Part shown: positions 11,526 through 19,707 of the stretch, piece by piece
How the letters are laid out: every line of letters starts with the position of its first letter
Position numbering within the stretch: position 1 is the first letter of the stretch
Source: a virus
Virus record (IMG/VR): IMGVR_UViG_3300035666_000105
Span: 1 to 32,982 of that record
Length of the DNA stretch: 32,982 nucleotides
Strand: one strand, 5' to 3'
Made by a program: the position numbers and the translations under genes
Notes under the pieces: model-generated
Seen by the model: only the letters and a program-made list of their open reading frames with translations
What the model was told of the DNA's origin: nothing
The model's database searches: none

Positions 11526-13442
11526 TTATATTACAGCGTATGTTATTTCGCCAGATAAAACAGAGCCAACAGCTAACGTAGTTGCGTTCATGTTTTGATT
11601 AGCCTTTGTAGAGCCTTGTTCTCTAAAATAAAAATAGTTAAAGTTTGATTGAGGCATAAGAGCTAAAGAAGCCGTATAGTCTGCTGTATGCGTAACCAAA
11701 GATTCATAAACTAGAGAACTTGCAAAAGGAATCGTAGCATCAGTTACTGAAGGATATTTAATAGTTGCGCCTAGCCCAGGCAAAGCTAAATTTATGCCAT
11801 CTGATCCAGCTAACCCAATTAACCCGGTAGCTCCATTTAAGTTAGATACAGTTACACTAAATTTAATCTTAACTTCTTTTTGGTTTACTCTTTCAAACGA
11901 AGCTAAAGCTGAAGATAAAGTAATTTCAGTTGAGCCGCCATAAAGTCTAGGCGTGAACGTACCGTATATGCAAGTAGTACCACGTTTAGCTGCACACGCT
12001 ACATCACCATAAACTTTTGGTTGCGCGGCTACAACAACATCTAAATATTTTCCTGATATAGCTGGGGGAGAAGGATTATTTCCTACGTACACAAACCCAT
12101 TACTTACAGCATTAATTTTAATATCAAAAAAAGTTGATTGTAACGCCCATGTATTGCCATCAATAACTGCACCATTTATGCTATTTAATATAATACCCCA
12201 AGGGTTTGACGAAAATAAATTATCTCTAATAGTTACGTCTAAAGCATTATCGTTTGCATAAACACCTGCGCCTAAAAATCCTAGACTAGGGTTAAAACCA
12301 TTAAACTCAATGTAATTTCTACTAATATTCATTGCATACGAATTACCTGTTATATGAACACCGTATCTAGGAGTAACTCCTTCGAAATAGCCTGAATATT
12401 CTATGCCGTTGTCTATAATTGACCAGCGTTGTATAGACCATGTAGCTGTACCTTCTAGCTTAATAGAATCTTTTTTAATGCGCCAAAATATATTTTGCGA
12501 TACAGTTACTTGATTGCATGATCCTATAGCGTATATACCAAACCCTTTAATTAAAGTTGTATCGCTTCCAGAGCTAAAATCTGAAGGATTGCCAAAAACG
12601 CATTGTTGGATAGTGTTGTAATATCCACCGTAACCTGTATTAGCATCTATATAGAGCGCATCTCCTCCGCAAGAAAAGAACCACACGCGGCTAATTGTTG
12701 TTCGATGAAAACCATATTCTAAACGAATTAAATCGTTAGTTGCGCTGGCAGTATTACCAACTAGCTTAAATTGTTCTATCGTTGCATCTCGCAAGCCTTG
12801 ATTTGCTGCACCTATGCCGTATCTATTTAACTCAGTAGCAAAAATAGGTGTAACCATTGCTGACCCATCAATAATGCAGTCATACATATCCGCACCATAT
12901 AAATGCAAACCTCTACGTAAGTAAATTGTAGATGTTACTTTATATGTTCCTGAAGGAATATACACTGAATAAGAAGCGTCAATAGCATCTTGAATAGCTG
13001 CCGTATCATCAGTTGCCCCATCACCTACAGCACCAAAGTCTTTAACACTAACTGTTTCACGAAGTTTAGCTTGTACTGTAGTTTGTACTGCTCCTGTTCC
13101 TGCTGGGTCATATATTACTATGGAAGCATTAGGAGATGGACTTACTCCTGTTCCATCAGCAAAGCTATAAACTGTTGATCCTTTGCTATCTTGTACCAAA
13201 ATAGAAAAACTAACTCCATCAACATAAACTTGTGCAGGAGTGCCAGCATTAGATATGTAGCCATTAATTGTTCGCATTGGTTGAACTGCTTGAATAGTCA
13301 GGGCAGCATCATAGTAAGCAACAACTGGATTAGTCTGCGGATTAAGATTAGCCACGCCTATCCATACATAACCATTATCTAATGGCTGTCCATCACGATC
13401 TTGAAAGACTGGGAATGGAACTTGAATTGAAAGTGCTGACAT
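11526..13442 (-). CDS. Tailspike, P22 head-binding domain plus beta-helix
   Basis: The receptor-binding tailspike, 638 residues (P22 gp9 has 666). Residues 1-105 match the P22 trimeric head-binding domain (IQVPFPVFQDRDGQPLDNGY, then VWIGVANLNPQTNP and VAYYDAALTI). Residues 131-156 are the classic entry to a pectate-lyase-type right-handed beta-helix (VSVKDFGAVGDGATDDTAAI). The helix runs to about 470, followed by a beta-rich C-terminal part. The tailspike probably binds and may cut a surface polysaccharide; catalytic residues cannot be assigned by eye. It follows directly after the gp16-like gene, as in P22. The C-terminal part should be the host-specific region. Confidence 0.88.
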   Translation of the reverse strand: MSALSIQVPFPVFQDRDGQPLDNGYVWIGVANLNPQTNPVVAYYDAALTIQAVQPMRTINGYISNAGTPAQVYVDGVSFSILVQDSKGSTVYSFADGTGVSPSPNASIVIYDPAGTGAVQTTVQAKLRETVSVKDFGAVGDGATDDTAAIQDAIDASYSVYIPSGTYKVTSTIYLRRGLHLYGADMYDCIIDGSAMVTPIFATELNRYGIGAANQGLRDATIEQFKLVGNTASATNDLIRLEYGFHRTTISRVWFFSCGGDALYIDANTGYGGYYNTIQQCVFGNPSDFSSGSDTTLIKGFGIYAIGSCNQVTVSQNIFWRIKKDSIKLEGTATWSIQRWSIIDNGIEYSGYFEGVTPRYGVHITGNSYAMNISRNYIEFNGFNPSLGFLGAGVYANDNALDVTIRDNLFSSNPWGIILNSINGAVIDGNTWALQSTFFDIKINAVSNGFVYVGNNPSPPAISGKYLDVVVAAQPKVYGDVACAAKRGTTCIYGTFTPRLYGGSTEITLSSALASFERVNQKEVKIKFSVTVSNLNGATGLIGLAGSDGINLALPGLGATIKYPSVTDATIPFASSLVYESLVTHTADYTASLALMPQSNFNYFYFREQGSTKANQNMNATTLAVGSVLSGEITYAVI

Positions 13443-15437
13443 TTATTTATTCTCCTGTATTGTCGCTAATGGCAATGCGTTTAGAGCATCATTAATCTGC
13501 GCTTTGGTGCGACCTTCTTTTCTCATTTTAATAATTTGACGCACACCAGTTGCAATCGGTACAGGTAACCCTGTAAGCGCACCAGTAGCCCCAGCTTCAG
13601 CTATAGCAGCCATTAATGTACCAGCAGTGCCAGAACTGTTTACTAACGTGCCTGGTGGTACAGTAGATACATAACGAACTGTATCATTTAAGTCACGGAC
13701 AATAGCTGCATTTTGTTTTCCAAGCATTAAATCAAGTCTGCCATTAGAATCTAATGCACGTATTGTTTGATGAAGTTTAGCAGGTGATACTAATGGATTA
13801 TCATTTGAATCCATGCCCATGCCTTTTGTAGCTTCATCACGAATATGTCGTACAGTTGCACCTTGTAACTCTTTAAATGCTTGTTTTCCATCAGCACCAC
13901 TTGTTAATAGCACACGCTTTAAGAAAGTAATTTCCTCTGGTGATGAGTTTAAAATAGATTTAGCAAACACTTGGTCTGCTGCTACTTGTGGATCATCCAT
14001 CCCTTTACGATTTTTTACTAGCCTAGCAACAATTGCACGATTCTCATACTTTCTAGCTTGCTGTGTTCTTAATGCTCTAGCTTTCTTATATAAATCGCCA
14101 GCAAGTGGTTCTGTTTGCAAATCAATTAGTTTTTTAAGTATTGTTTCATCTCTAATACCAGCGGCATCATCAAACTTAGCTATGCCACTAATCTCACGCC
14201 TGAAGTCCTCCATCTTGCCAACGGTTGCTGGTATTGCACTAAGGTTACCGTTGGCATCCTCTGATGCTATTCCGCTTTTTATCATAATGCCACGAACTGA
14301 ATCTGTTACAGCAGCAGACGGTACTGCTTTAGGTTTGCTGTTTAAATAATCAATTACAGATAACTGAGTAGGTGTGCCATCAATCTCAAAATCAACACGT
14401 GTGCTAGGATTAACTTCTACACTAGCCTCTGGTGATTTTCTAGCTTGCTGATAAGCCACTCTAGTTTTAGCTTTAGCATTTGATAAGCCTTCAGAAAGTG
14501 CTTTAACAACTGAACTGCCGGTTGCAGACATATCCATAAGCTGCGCATCAGTCATCTCGGCTATTGCATCAAAGTTCTGTAATGCTTGTAGATTGTTTTC
14601 CTCGGCACGTGATCGTAATGGCTCACCTAGTGGGCCTTTCATTTGCTCTTTTTCAAAAGCTAATTGACCAGCCTCTCTCGTTGCTGCACCTCTAGTTAAT
14701 GTTACCGGTACAGGTAATGCCTCTGCCGTAGCAACACGCCTTTGCGCCTCTGGTGTGGCTGCAGCACCTACTGATACTCTTGGTGCAGTAGGTGTTGTTG
14801 GTTCAATGCCAAGTGTTTCACGCACTGCCGTAGCTGCTGTTTTAATAGGTTGAGCCATAGCTTGCACTGGTTTAGCAATAGCTTGACCAGTTGCCCTACC
14901 TGCTTGCTGTACTGCGGCTGCACCACGTTGCGCTGTGGCTTGTGTAATAGGTGCTGCTGACCTTAATGCTTGTGTTACTGCTCTAGGTGCTGCAATCATT
15001 GGTAAAACTGGTGGCAATGTTTCAGCTAAGAACTCCCCAGTTTCCTGCACCATCTCTTGTCCAGCTTGGGTGCGAGGTGCGTATGTTAATGATCGACCAC
15101 CTGCTGCGGCAGCTTCCTCTATAGCTCTAACTGCTTGTGGTGTGCCATATTCACCAGATAGGATTTGTTTAGTTAATTCATTACCAGTGCCAACAATAGT
15201 GCCAAACGTGCCACCAGTTGCTCCTGTAAGCAACGTAAGCGCAGTTTCACCAGCACCAACAAGTTGTTCACCAAGTGTTGGCTCTTGTGGCAATGGTGCA
15301 GCCTGTTGTTGAAATGTGGCGGTTGATTCCTCTTGCTTTGCAAGCTGATAAGCCTGTGCCACCGTATCAAATTCAGGCGTTCCACGTTTAGCAGAATTTT
15401 TTACAATCCATGCTGCGTAATCATCAGCCGTTGCCAT
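13443..15437 (-). CDS. DNA ejection protein (P22 gp16 position)
   Basis: An internal virion protein of 664 residues (P22 gp16 has 609), ejected with the DNA to form a path across the envelope. The start ADDYAAWIVKNSAKRGTPEF is a motif shared by ejection proteins of podoviruses. There follow a hydrophobic/Gly-rich part (about 60-105, LTLLTGATGGTFGTIVGTG), long Ala-rich helices, and a second Gly/Ala segment near the end (AGTLMAAIAEAGATGALTG). Assignment to gp16 rests mainly on gene order gp7-gp20-gp16-gp9, plus size and composition. The start ATG overlaps the upstream stop as TAATG. Confidence 0.7.
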   Translation of the reverse strand: MATADDYAAWIVKNSAKRGTPEFDTVAQAYQLAKQEESTATFQQQAAPLPQEPTLGEQLVGAGETALTLLTGATGGTFGTIVGTGNELTKQILSGEYGTPQAVRAIEEAAAAGGRSLTYAPRTQAGQEMVQETGEFLAETLPPVLPMIAAPRAVTQALRSAAPITQATAQRGAAAVQQAGRATGQAIAKPVQAMAQPIKTAATAVRETLGIEPTTPTAPRVSVGAAATPEAQRRVATAEALPVPVTLTRGAATREAGQLAFEKEQMKGPLGEPLRSRAEENNLQALQNFDAIAEMTDAQLMDMSATGSSVVKALSEGLSNAKAKTRVAYQQARKSPEASVEVNPSTRVDFEIDGTPTQLSVIDYLNSKPKAVPSAAVTDSVRGIMIKSGIASEDANGNLSAIPATVGKMEDFRREISGIAKFDDAAGIRDETILKKLIDLQTEPLAGDLYKKARALRTQQARKYENRAIVARLVKNRKGMDDPQVAADQVFAKSILNSSPEEITFLKRVLLTSGADGKQAFKELQGATVRHIRDEATKGMGMDSNDNPLVSPAKLHQTIRALDSNGRLDLMLGKQNAAIVRDLNDTVRYVSTVPPGTLVNSSGTAGTLMAAIAEAGATGALTGLPVPIATGVRQIIKMRKEGRTKAQINDALNALPLATIQENK

Positions 15438-16942
15438 TATCTGCCCTCTAAGATTCTATCTGCTGCTGATCTAACATCATTAACAGCACGACCAATAGTA
15501 TTTACTGGTGGAGTTGGTGCAAACTCATTAGGAATTTGTTGCCCTGCTGGTGTAGCCCTTTGTGCAGGGGCTTTATAGCGTTCATTAACATCAGTAACTA
15601 TTCTTTGAGTAAAGTCATTAAATGATTCATTAGGTTTTGTTGCATAATCACCAGCAATAAATGTATCTCTTGCACGTGTTAAAACACCATTATTGTTTGC
15701 AAGCCAGTCTGTTTTAGCATTAGCTACAGATGCGTCAATGTCTTGTAATTTAGCCATACCACGTAGGAAATTAGCTAAGTCAGTAGCAGATGCAGTTTCA
15801 CTTGGAAAGCCTTTTAAAGCTAATTGAATATCACGATCAGTCGCTGGTCCTGGTGGTAGAGATTTAATTGCTGCTGAATTTCGCAACCGAGTGTACTCTT
15901 GTTTAAGTTGCGTCATGCCACCTTGGAAACCACCAAGTTTTTTCAAGTAATCAGATGCGCTTGATGCCACACCATAGTTACCACCTTGGGCTGTTATGCG
16001 TTGAGCTAAATCATTAAATTGATTTGCTGATTGTTTAGATGCTGCTGCATTAACGGCAGATGTATTAATTGCTGTGCGTACATCAGGAGGTAGGTTTCTC
16101 TCTGCAGCTTTTATTTGTGCAAGTTTTTCATTAACCGTTGCGGCAGTAGTTTGTTTATCTAAAGCAAGTTTGGCAGCTCTATCATTAATCTGACTTTTAA
16201 GATTATTTACATTCCATTTTTTTGCATCAAGATCAGCAAATTCTTGTTGTAGTGCAAATTGCGCCTTGACATCTGCTGCCTTAGCATCAGCCTGTGCTTT
16301 CAGTAAATCAGCAGCCGCTTTATCTTTCGCTGTGACAGCAGTTGCTTGAGCTGAAGTTGCTTTTGCTACAGCCTCATCTGCATCAGCTATTGCTTTAGTT
16401 AAAACACTAGGTGCTTGTTTGCTTGCTGATAGTGCATCAACTGTTTTCTTAAAGCGGTCTGGGTCAATCATTGTCAATGCAGCATTAACCCCAGCTTGTG
16501 CAGCAGTTTTATCACCACGATCTACCGCATCAAAAATCTGCTGATAAACAAGTGGCGATTCACCAGAGTTTGTTTTTGCTGTTACAAGTGTTTGTAGTAA
16601 ATTCTTAGCTACATCTATATTGTTATTTTCAAGTGCGGTTGATATCTCAAAGCCTTGGTTAAAGTCATTCTTTAACTTTTCCTCACCATAACTTTTACGA
16701 GCAGTATCAAATGCCTGATATTGTTTTGGATACTTAGCAATCATCTGATTCCATTTGGTTTGAGATGGGTCTGCTAATGTAGCTTCTAAGTCAGTTCTAT
16801 ATGCTGCAGCCTGTTCCTCTAAAGCAACACGTTCTTGGCGTTTAGCAAATGCAGCACCTAAGTCCTCGATGCCTTGACTAATGTTTACCTGCGGCACCAT
16901 GCCAGCATAATCAATCGGTTTTTGTAGTGGATTAATGGCCAT
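15437..16942 (-). CDS. DNA ejection protein (P22 gp20 position)
   Basis: A 501-residue, almost wholly helical protein rich in Ala, Lys, Asp and Gln, with a long coiled-coil region at about 180-285 (KAAADLLKAQADAKAADVKA and similar). Size and position match P22 gp20 (471 residues), the second ejection protein. The start has AAGGT six bases upstream and lies nine bases after the gp7-like stop. Its own stop shares bases with the gp16-like start (TAATG). Direct sequence similarity to P22 gp20 cannot be judged by eye, so this is a synteny-led call. Confidence 0.65.
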   Translation of the reverse strand: MAINPLQKPIDYAGMVPQVNISQGIEDLGAAFAKRQERVALEEQAAAYRTDLEATLADPSQTKWNQMIAKYPKQYQAFDTARKSYGEEKLKNDFNQGFEISTALENNNIDVAKNLLQTLVTAKTNSGESPLVYQQIFDAVDRGDKTAAQAGVNAALTMIDPDRFKKTVDALSASKQAPSVLTKAIADADEAVAKATSAQATAVTAKDKAAADLLKAQADAKAADVKAQFALQQEFADLDAKKWNVNNLKSQINDRAAKLALDKQTTAATVNEKLAQIKAAERNLPPDVRTAINTSAVNAAASKQSANQFNDLAQRITAQGGNYGVASSASDYLKKLGGFQGGMTQLKQEYTRLRNSAAIKSLPPGPATDRDIQLALKGFPSETASATDLANFLRGMAKLQDIDASVANAKTDWLANNNGVLTRARDTFIAGDYATKPNESFNDFTQRIVTDVNERYKAPAQRATPAGQQIPNEFAPTPPVNTIGRAVNDVRSAADRILEGR

Positions 16943-16951
16943 ATCGTTACC

Positions 16952-17575
16952 TTAAAAGAATCCTGCTGATGCTTTACCAATACTTAATAAATCACCAAAT
17001 GCTTGACGATTTACATTGCCTCTAGCTATTTGACCACCTGCTGTGGCTGCGCCTTGGTTTGCAAGTAAGTTAGCTATTGAATCTGCTGAAGCCATGCCTT
17101 GTTCAGCTTGACCTGCTGCCGATGCTTGACCTAGTTTAGTAAAGCCACCAAGCCTACCGTATTGCTGCTCAATTAGTGAGTTAAGTATTTGCGGTCTGAA
17201 TTGACTTAATGCTGCCTGAACATTACCACCACGCAAGCCACCAGTAGCAGCAGCGTTTTGCAATATGGCACTCTCGCCTTGTTGGATTAATGATTGAAAG
17301 ATAGGGGATTGCTCTTGTTTTGCTATTGCAGCACGTTCAGCCTCTGGGCCAGCTAACCCAATCAATGCTTTTTGAGCAGCCATTGATTCAGTACCAGCAG
17401 TCACATACGGTGACATCAGCTCGACTAGCTTGTCAAACTGCCTACGTTGCTCATCAATGCCAGCCTGTGCAGCAGCAGCTTGCGTAGCAGCCCCAGCTTG
17501 TGCAGCCTTACCAGCCGCCTTAGCACCAGTAATACCGCCAACTACATCACCAATTAAATCGCCAACAAAACTCAT
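16952..17575 (-). CDS. DNA ejection protein (P22 gp7-like)
   Basis: An ejection protein of about 207 residues, the first of the gp7-gp20-gp16 set. It opens with MSFVGDLIGDVVGGITGAKA, a Gly/Ala amphipathic or membrane-active segment typical of gp7-like proteins. Then comes an Ala-rich helical part and a region with SPIFQSLIQQGESAI and NAAATGGLRGGN, which recurs in podovirus DNA-transfer proteins. The ATG at 17575 overlaps the gp14-like stop (ATGA) and has GGAG six bases upstream; an ATG at 17587 is possible but lacks spacing. P22 gp7 is 229 residues and is processed at its N-terminus. Confidence 0.75.
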   Translation of the reverse strand: MSFVGDLIGDVVGGITGAKAAGKAAQAGAATQAAAAQAGIDEQRRQFDKLVELMSPYVTAGTESMAAQKALIGLAGPEAERAAIAKQEQSPIFQSLIQQGESAILQNAAATGGLRGGNVQAALSQFRPQILNSLIEQQYGRLGGFTKLGQASAAGQAEQGMASADSIANLLANQGAATAGGQIARGNVNRQAFGDLLSIGKASAGFF

Positions 17576-18030
17576 GCTGTTCTCCATTCCTGCCGAGTCA
17601 TACCCAGCATATAAACGTCTTTAACTATGCCACCTTGTACACACGCACAACGTCTGCAACCTTCTTGTTTAAAGCCTAGCTTCAAGCAATAATTCTTTGC
17701 TTCCTCTAAGCCTTCAATAATATAAGCAGTAACACGCAATACAACTGGATGTGAAAAAGCCCACTCTATGCAAGCTAATCCAAGTTCACGTGATTCTTTA
17801 AGTGATGATTTTTTAAGCAATGCGTGAAGCTCTAATTCAACTGCACTTTGTTTAATAACCATAAATGCGCCAGCAAAGGTTTTACCTATCCATGCAGACA
17901 AGTAAGTAACATTAGGGTGGGTGATGGGTGCAGCAGGGCGATGATCGTGACCAATCTTATTGATATAAGGGTCAGCGTACACTTCCAGCAAATGCTCGTC
18001 TGTAATGGATTCTGTAACAGATACTAGCAT
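17572..18030 (-). CDS. GNAT-fold protein, P22 gp14-like (DUF2824)
   Basis: A 152-residue protein with the GNAT acetyltransferase fold as judged from its pattern: an N-terminal helix/strand part, YLSAWIGKTFAGAFMVIKQS as the beta4 hairpin, ELGLACIEWAFSHP as the cofactor-side helix, and AKNYCLKLGFKQEG as the usual C-terminal helix-strand. It resembles the DUF2824 family that includes P22 gp14, a head-assembly protein encoded between the needle and gp7, as here. No acetyl-CoA signature R/Q-x-x-G-x-G/A is clear, so it may be non-enzymatic. It begins after an 81-base gap and has AGGAG before the start. Confidence 0.7.
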   Translation of the reverse strand: MLVSVTESITDEHLLEVYADPYINKIGHDHRPAAPITHPNVTYLSAWIGKTFAGAFMVIKQSAVELELHALLKKSSLKESRELGLACIEWAFSHPVVLRVTAYIIEGLEEAKNYCLKLGFKQEGCRRCACVQGGIVKDVYMLGMTRQEWRTA

Positions 18031-18111
18031 TATGTCTCCTAATAGGGCATTGGGAGCTGCTGGTTGCTCAATAAACTCAGCGCACTTATTTTCTCACACT
18101 GACGCATTTTG

Positions 18112-18504
18112 TCAATCATCCTCTTTTTCTTCCCATGCCTGGCATACTCGCATATCATTACAAATGAAGTTTAGCTTTTCACAATGACCTCTAAAGCCAT
18201 AACCCTCATCATATGCAGCCATTGGTATGCGTTCAATCTTAATCTGTGTCATTACGCTATTGTCATAATACTCACAGTTAGAACAGTGCTTACGTCTAGC
18301 GTCTTTTTCATCGCATTGCATAGCTTCAGCTAAAGCAGCATAAAACTCTTTATTTTCTTTTGGGTCGTTGCTTGGCATTTCAGGGCCATAGTTCCAATCC
18401 TGTACTGCAATAGCAAAGTTCTTTTTATTCTCTGCGGTGGTTACAAACTCCTCCTCAGATGGCAAACCCATAAAGCCTTTAGGCATCATTAGAAAATCTT
18501 TCAT
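18112..18504 (-). CDS. Cys-rich hypothetical protein
   Basis: A 130-residue acidic protein of unknown function with a dense Cys pattern in its second half: C64, HCSNC at 73-77, GHCEKLNFIC at 107-115 and VCQAWE at 120-125. The spacing (C-x2-C ... C-x6-C-x5-C) resembles small Fe-S or zinc modules, and HiPIP-like domains show a similar order, but I cannot choose. AAGGAG precedes the start. It is an addition to the P22 plan, inserted between the needle region and the gp14-like gene. Confidence 0.6.
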   Translation of the reverse strand: MKDFLMMPKGFMGLPSEEEFVTTAENKKNFAIAVQDWNYGPEMPSNDPKENKEFYAALAEAMQCDEKDARRKHCSNCEYYDNSVMTQIKIERIPMAAYDEGYGFRGHCEKLNFICNDMRVCQAWEEKEDD

Positions 18505-18513
18505 ACTAACTCC

Positions 18514-18849
18514 TTAAGTAATTTCACGGCCTGTGGCACGAATAGTCAAAGATGTGGCTGCACTTGCTATGGTTGATATAAACCCATTTGCCTCAAGACC
18601 CTGTCCTACCAATTCAGGGAATGTGTAAGTTTCATCTGGCACAAGACTTCTAGCATCAACAATTAAATTTGATACGCCAGCAGCACCCCCAGAAGTTACT
18701 AGATTGACGCTGATAGTAATGTTATTTGCAGATGTATTAGTAGCAGTAAATTTATCTATAATAGTTCTGCAATTAGTAGCTGTATATTGTGTTGTCTGGG
18801 CGTTTTCTGCTTGTTTTGATGGTATTAATACTTTTACGGTAACGGTCAT
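18514..18849 (-). CDS. Small beta-sandwich virion-type protein
   Basis: A 111-residue beta-rich protein (TVTVKVLIPSKQAENAQTTQ, KFTATNTSANNITISVNLV, SLTIRATGREIT). Such short Thr/Ser/Asn-rich proteins next to tail-fibre or needle genes are usually minor virion components. It overlaps the needle candidate by four bases (ATGA), so the two are co-produced, and could bind to it. No family named. Confidence 0.6.
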   Translation of the reverse strand: MTVTVKVLIPSKQAENAQTTQYTATNCRTIIDKFTATNTSANNITISVNLVTSGGAAGVSNLIVDARSLVPDETYTFPELVGQGLEANGFISTIASAATSLTIRATGREIT

Positions 18850-19706
18850 TGGATGCCTCCTATATTATTTGAAACAGTTAGAATTATAGATGGTATTGAA
18901 GGAACTGGAGCAGCAGCTGCAAAAGCCTTTAGTTCCACACTAAGATCACTAACAGAAAAAATTAACTCTACATAATCGCCAGATTTTAAATCAAAAAAAT
19001 AGTTTAATGAACTAAATATCTCAGCATTGTTACCTTGTATTCTAATTTGACTTGCACTGTCTGGAACATCAACACCATTTAATCTAAACCAAAAGTAAAA
19101 TTCTGCAGTACCACCACTTGTTTTATCAAGCTGAAATGAAGTGTCAAAGTTATAAACCCCTTCAGTATCAACATAAATGCGTGATGTTGGTGTTCCTAAA
19201 TAAACCCCACTACTTAAATCTGTATTATTAAATGTAATAGAAGTTGCTGTATTAATTACAGTTGCAAGTTGCGTTGTTGTATCATAAAACGATCCATAAC
19301 GTGACCGCTTAAATTCTCTTGGAGGCGGTTGTACTTGTAATCCTTGAATCGCTTTGCTTAAATTATCAATTAATTCCAATGCCTGATTAGCTCTGTTTTC
19401 AGCAAGCGCACAAGTAATTGCTGTCTCTTGTGAAAGTGAAGCTAATTGACTTAATGCTTGATGCACTTTTGCATTAAGTACAGCATCATTAACTGAAGTG
19501 CTTTGCAATAATGCTACTATTTGAGCCAATGCGTCATTAGCAGTTGCGCTGGCAATACCAGCCTCAATGCTGATACCGTTGGTGTCACTAGCATCTTGAA
19601 CTTGGTCAACTGCTGCAAACAATCTTTCAAATTGTTTTATCTGCTCAAAGTCTTGTAAAAAACTAGCAAGTTGGTCACGTGTAAGATTTAATTTTTGTGC
19701 GGCCAT
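18846..19706 (-). CDS. Tail-needle candidate with knob domain (P22 gp26 / Sf6 type)
   Basis: A 286-residue protein in the gp26 position, between gp10- and gp14-like genes; the Sf6 needle has 282 residues. Residues 1-125 are helical, with heptad-like repeats suited to a trimeric coiled coil. Residues 138-265 form a beta-rich module (RYGSFYDTTTQ, VYLGTPTSRIYVDTEGVYNF, FYFWFRLNGVDVPDS, SGDYVELIFSVSD) with the strand rhythm of a C1q/TNF-like jelly roll, as in the Sf6 needle knob. The needle plugs the portal and pierces the outer membrane. The N-terminal LTRDQLASFLQDFEQIKQFE also occurs in other phage fibre proteins, so a short fibre is an alternative. Confidence 0.6.
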   Translation of the reverse strand: MAAQKLNLTRDQLASFLQDFEQIKQFERLFAAVDQVQDASDTNGISIEAGIASATANDALAQIVALLQSTSVNDAVLNAKVHQALSQLASLSQETAITCALAENRANQALELIDNLSKAIQGLQVQPPPREFKRSRYGSFYDTTTQLATVINTATSITFNNTDLSSGVYLGTPTSRIYVDTEGVYNFDTSFQLDKTSGGTAEFYFWFRLNGVDVPDSASQIRIQGNNAEIFSSLNYFFDLKSGDYVELIFSVSDLSVELKAFAAAAPVPSIPSIILTVSNNIGGIQ

Positions 19707-19707
19707 A

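Noticed and set aside
18039-18107. Minus-strand 22-codon ORF (MRQCEKISALSLLSNQQLPM...) in the gap between the Cys-rich and gp14-like genes
   Set aside because: Only a distant GAGGA lies upstream; length and composition give no support beyond chance.
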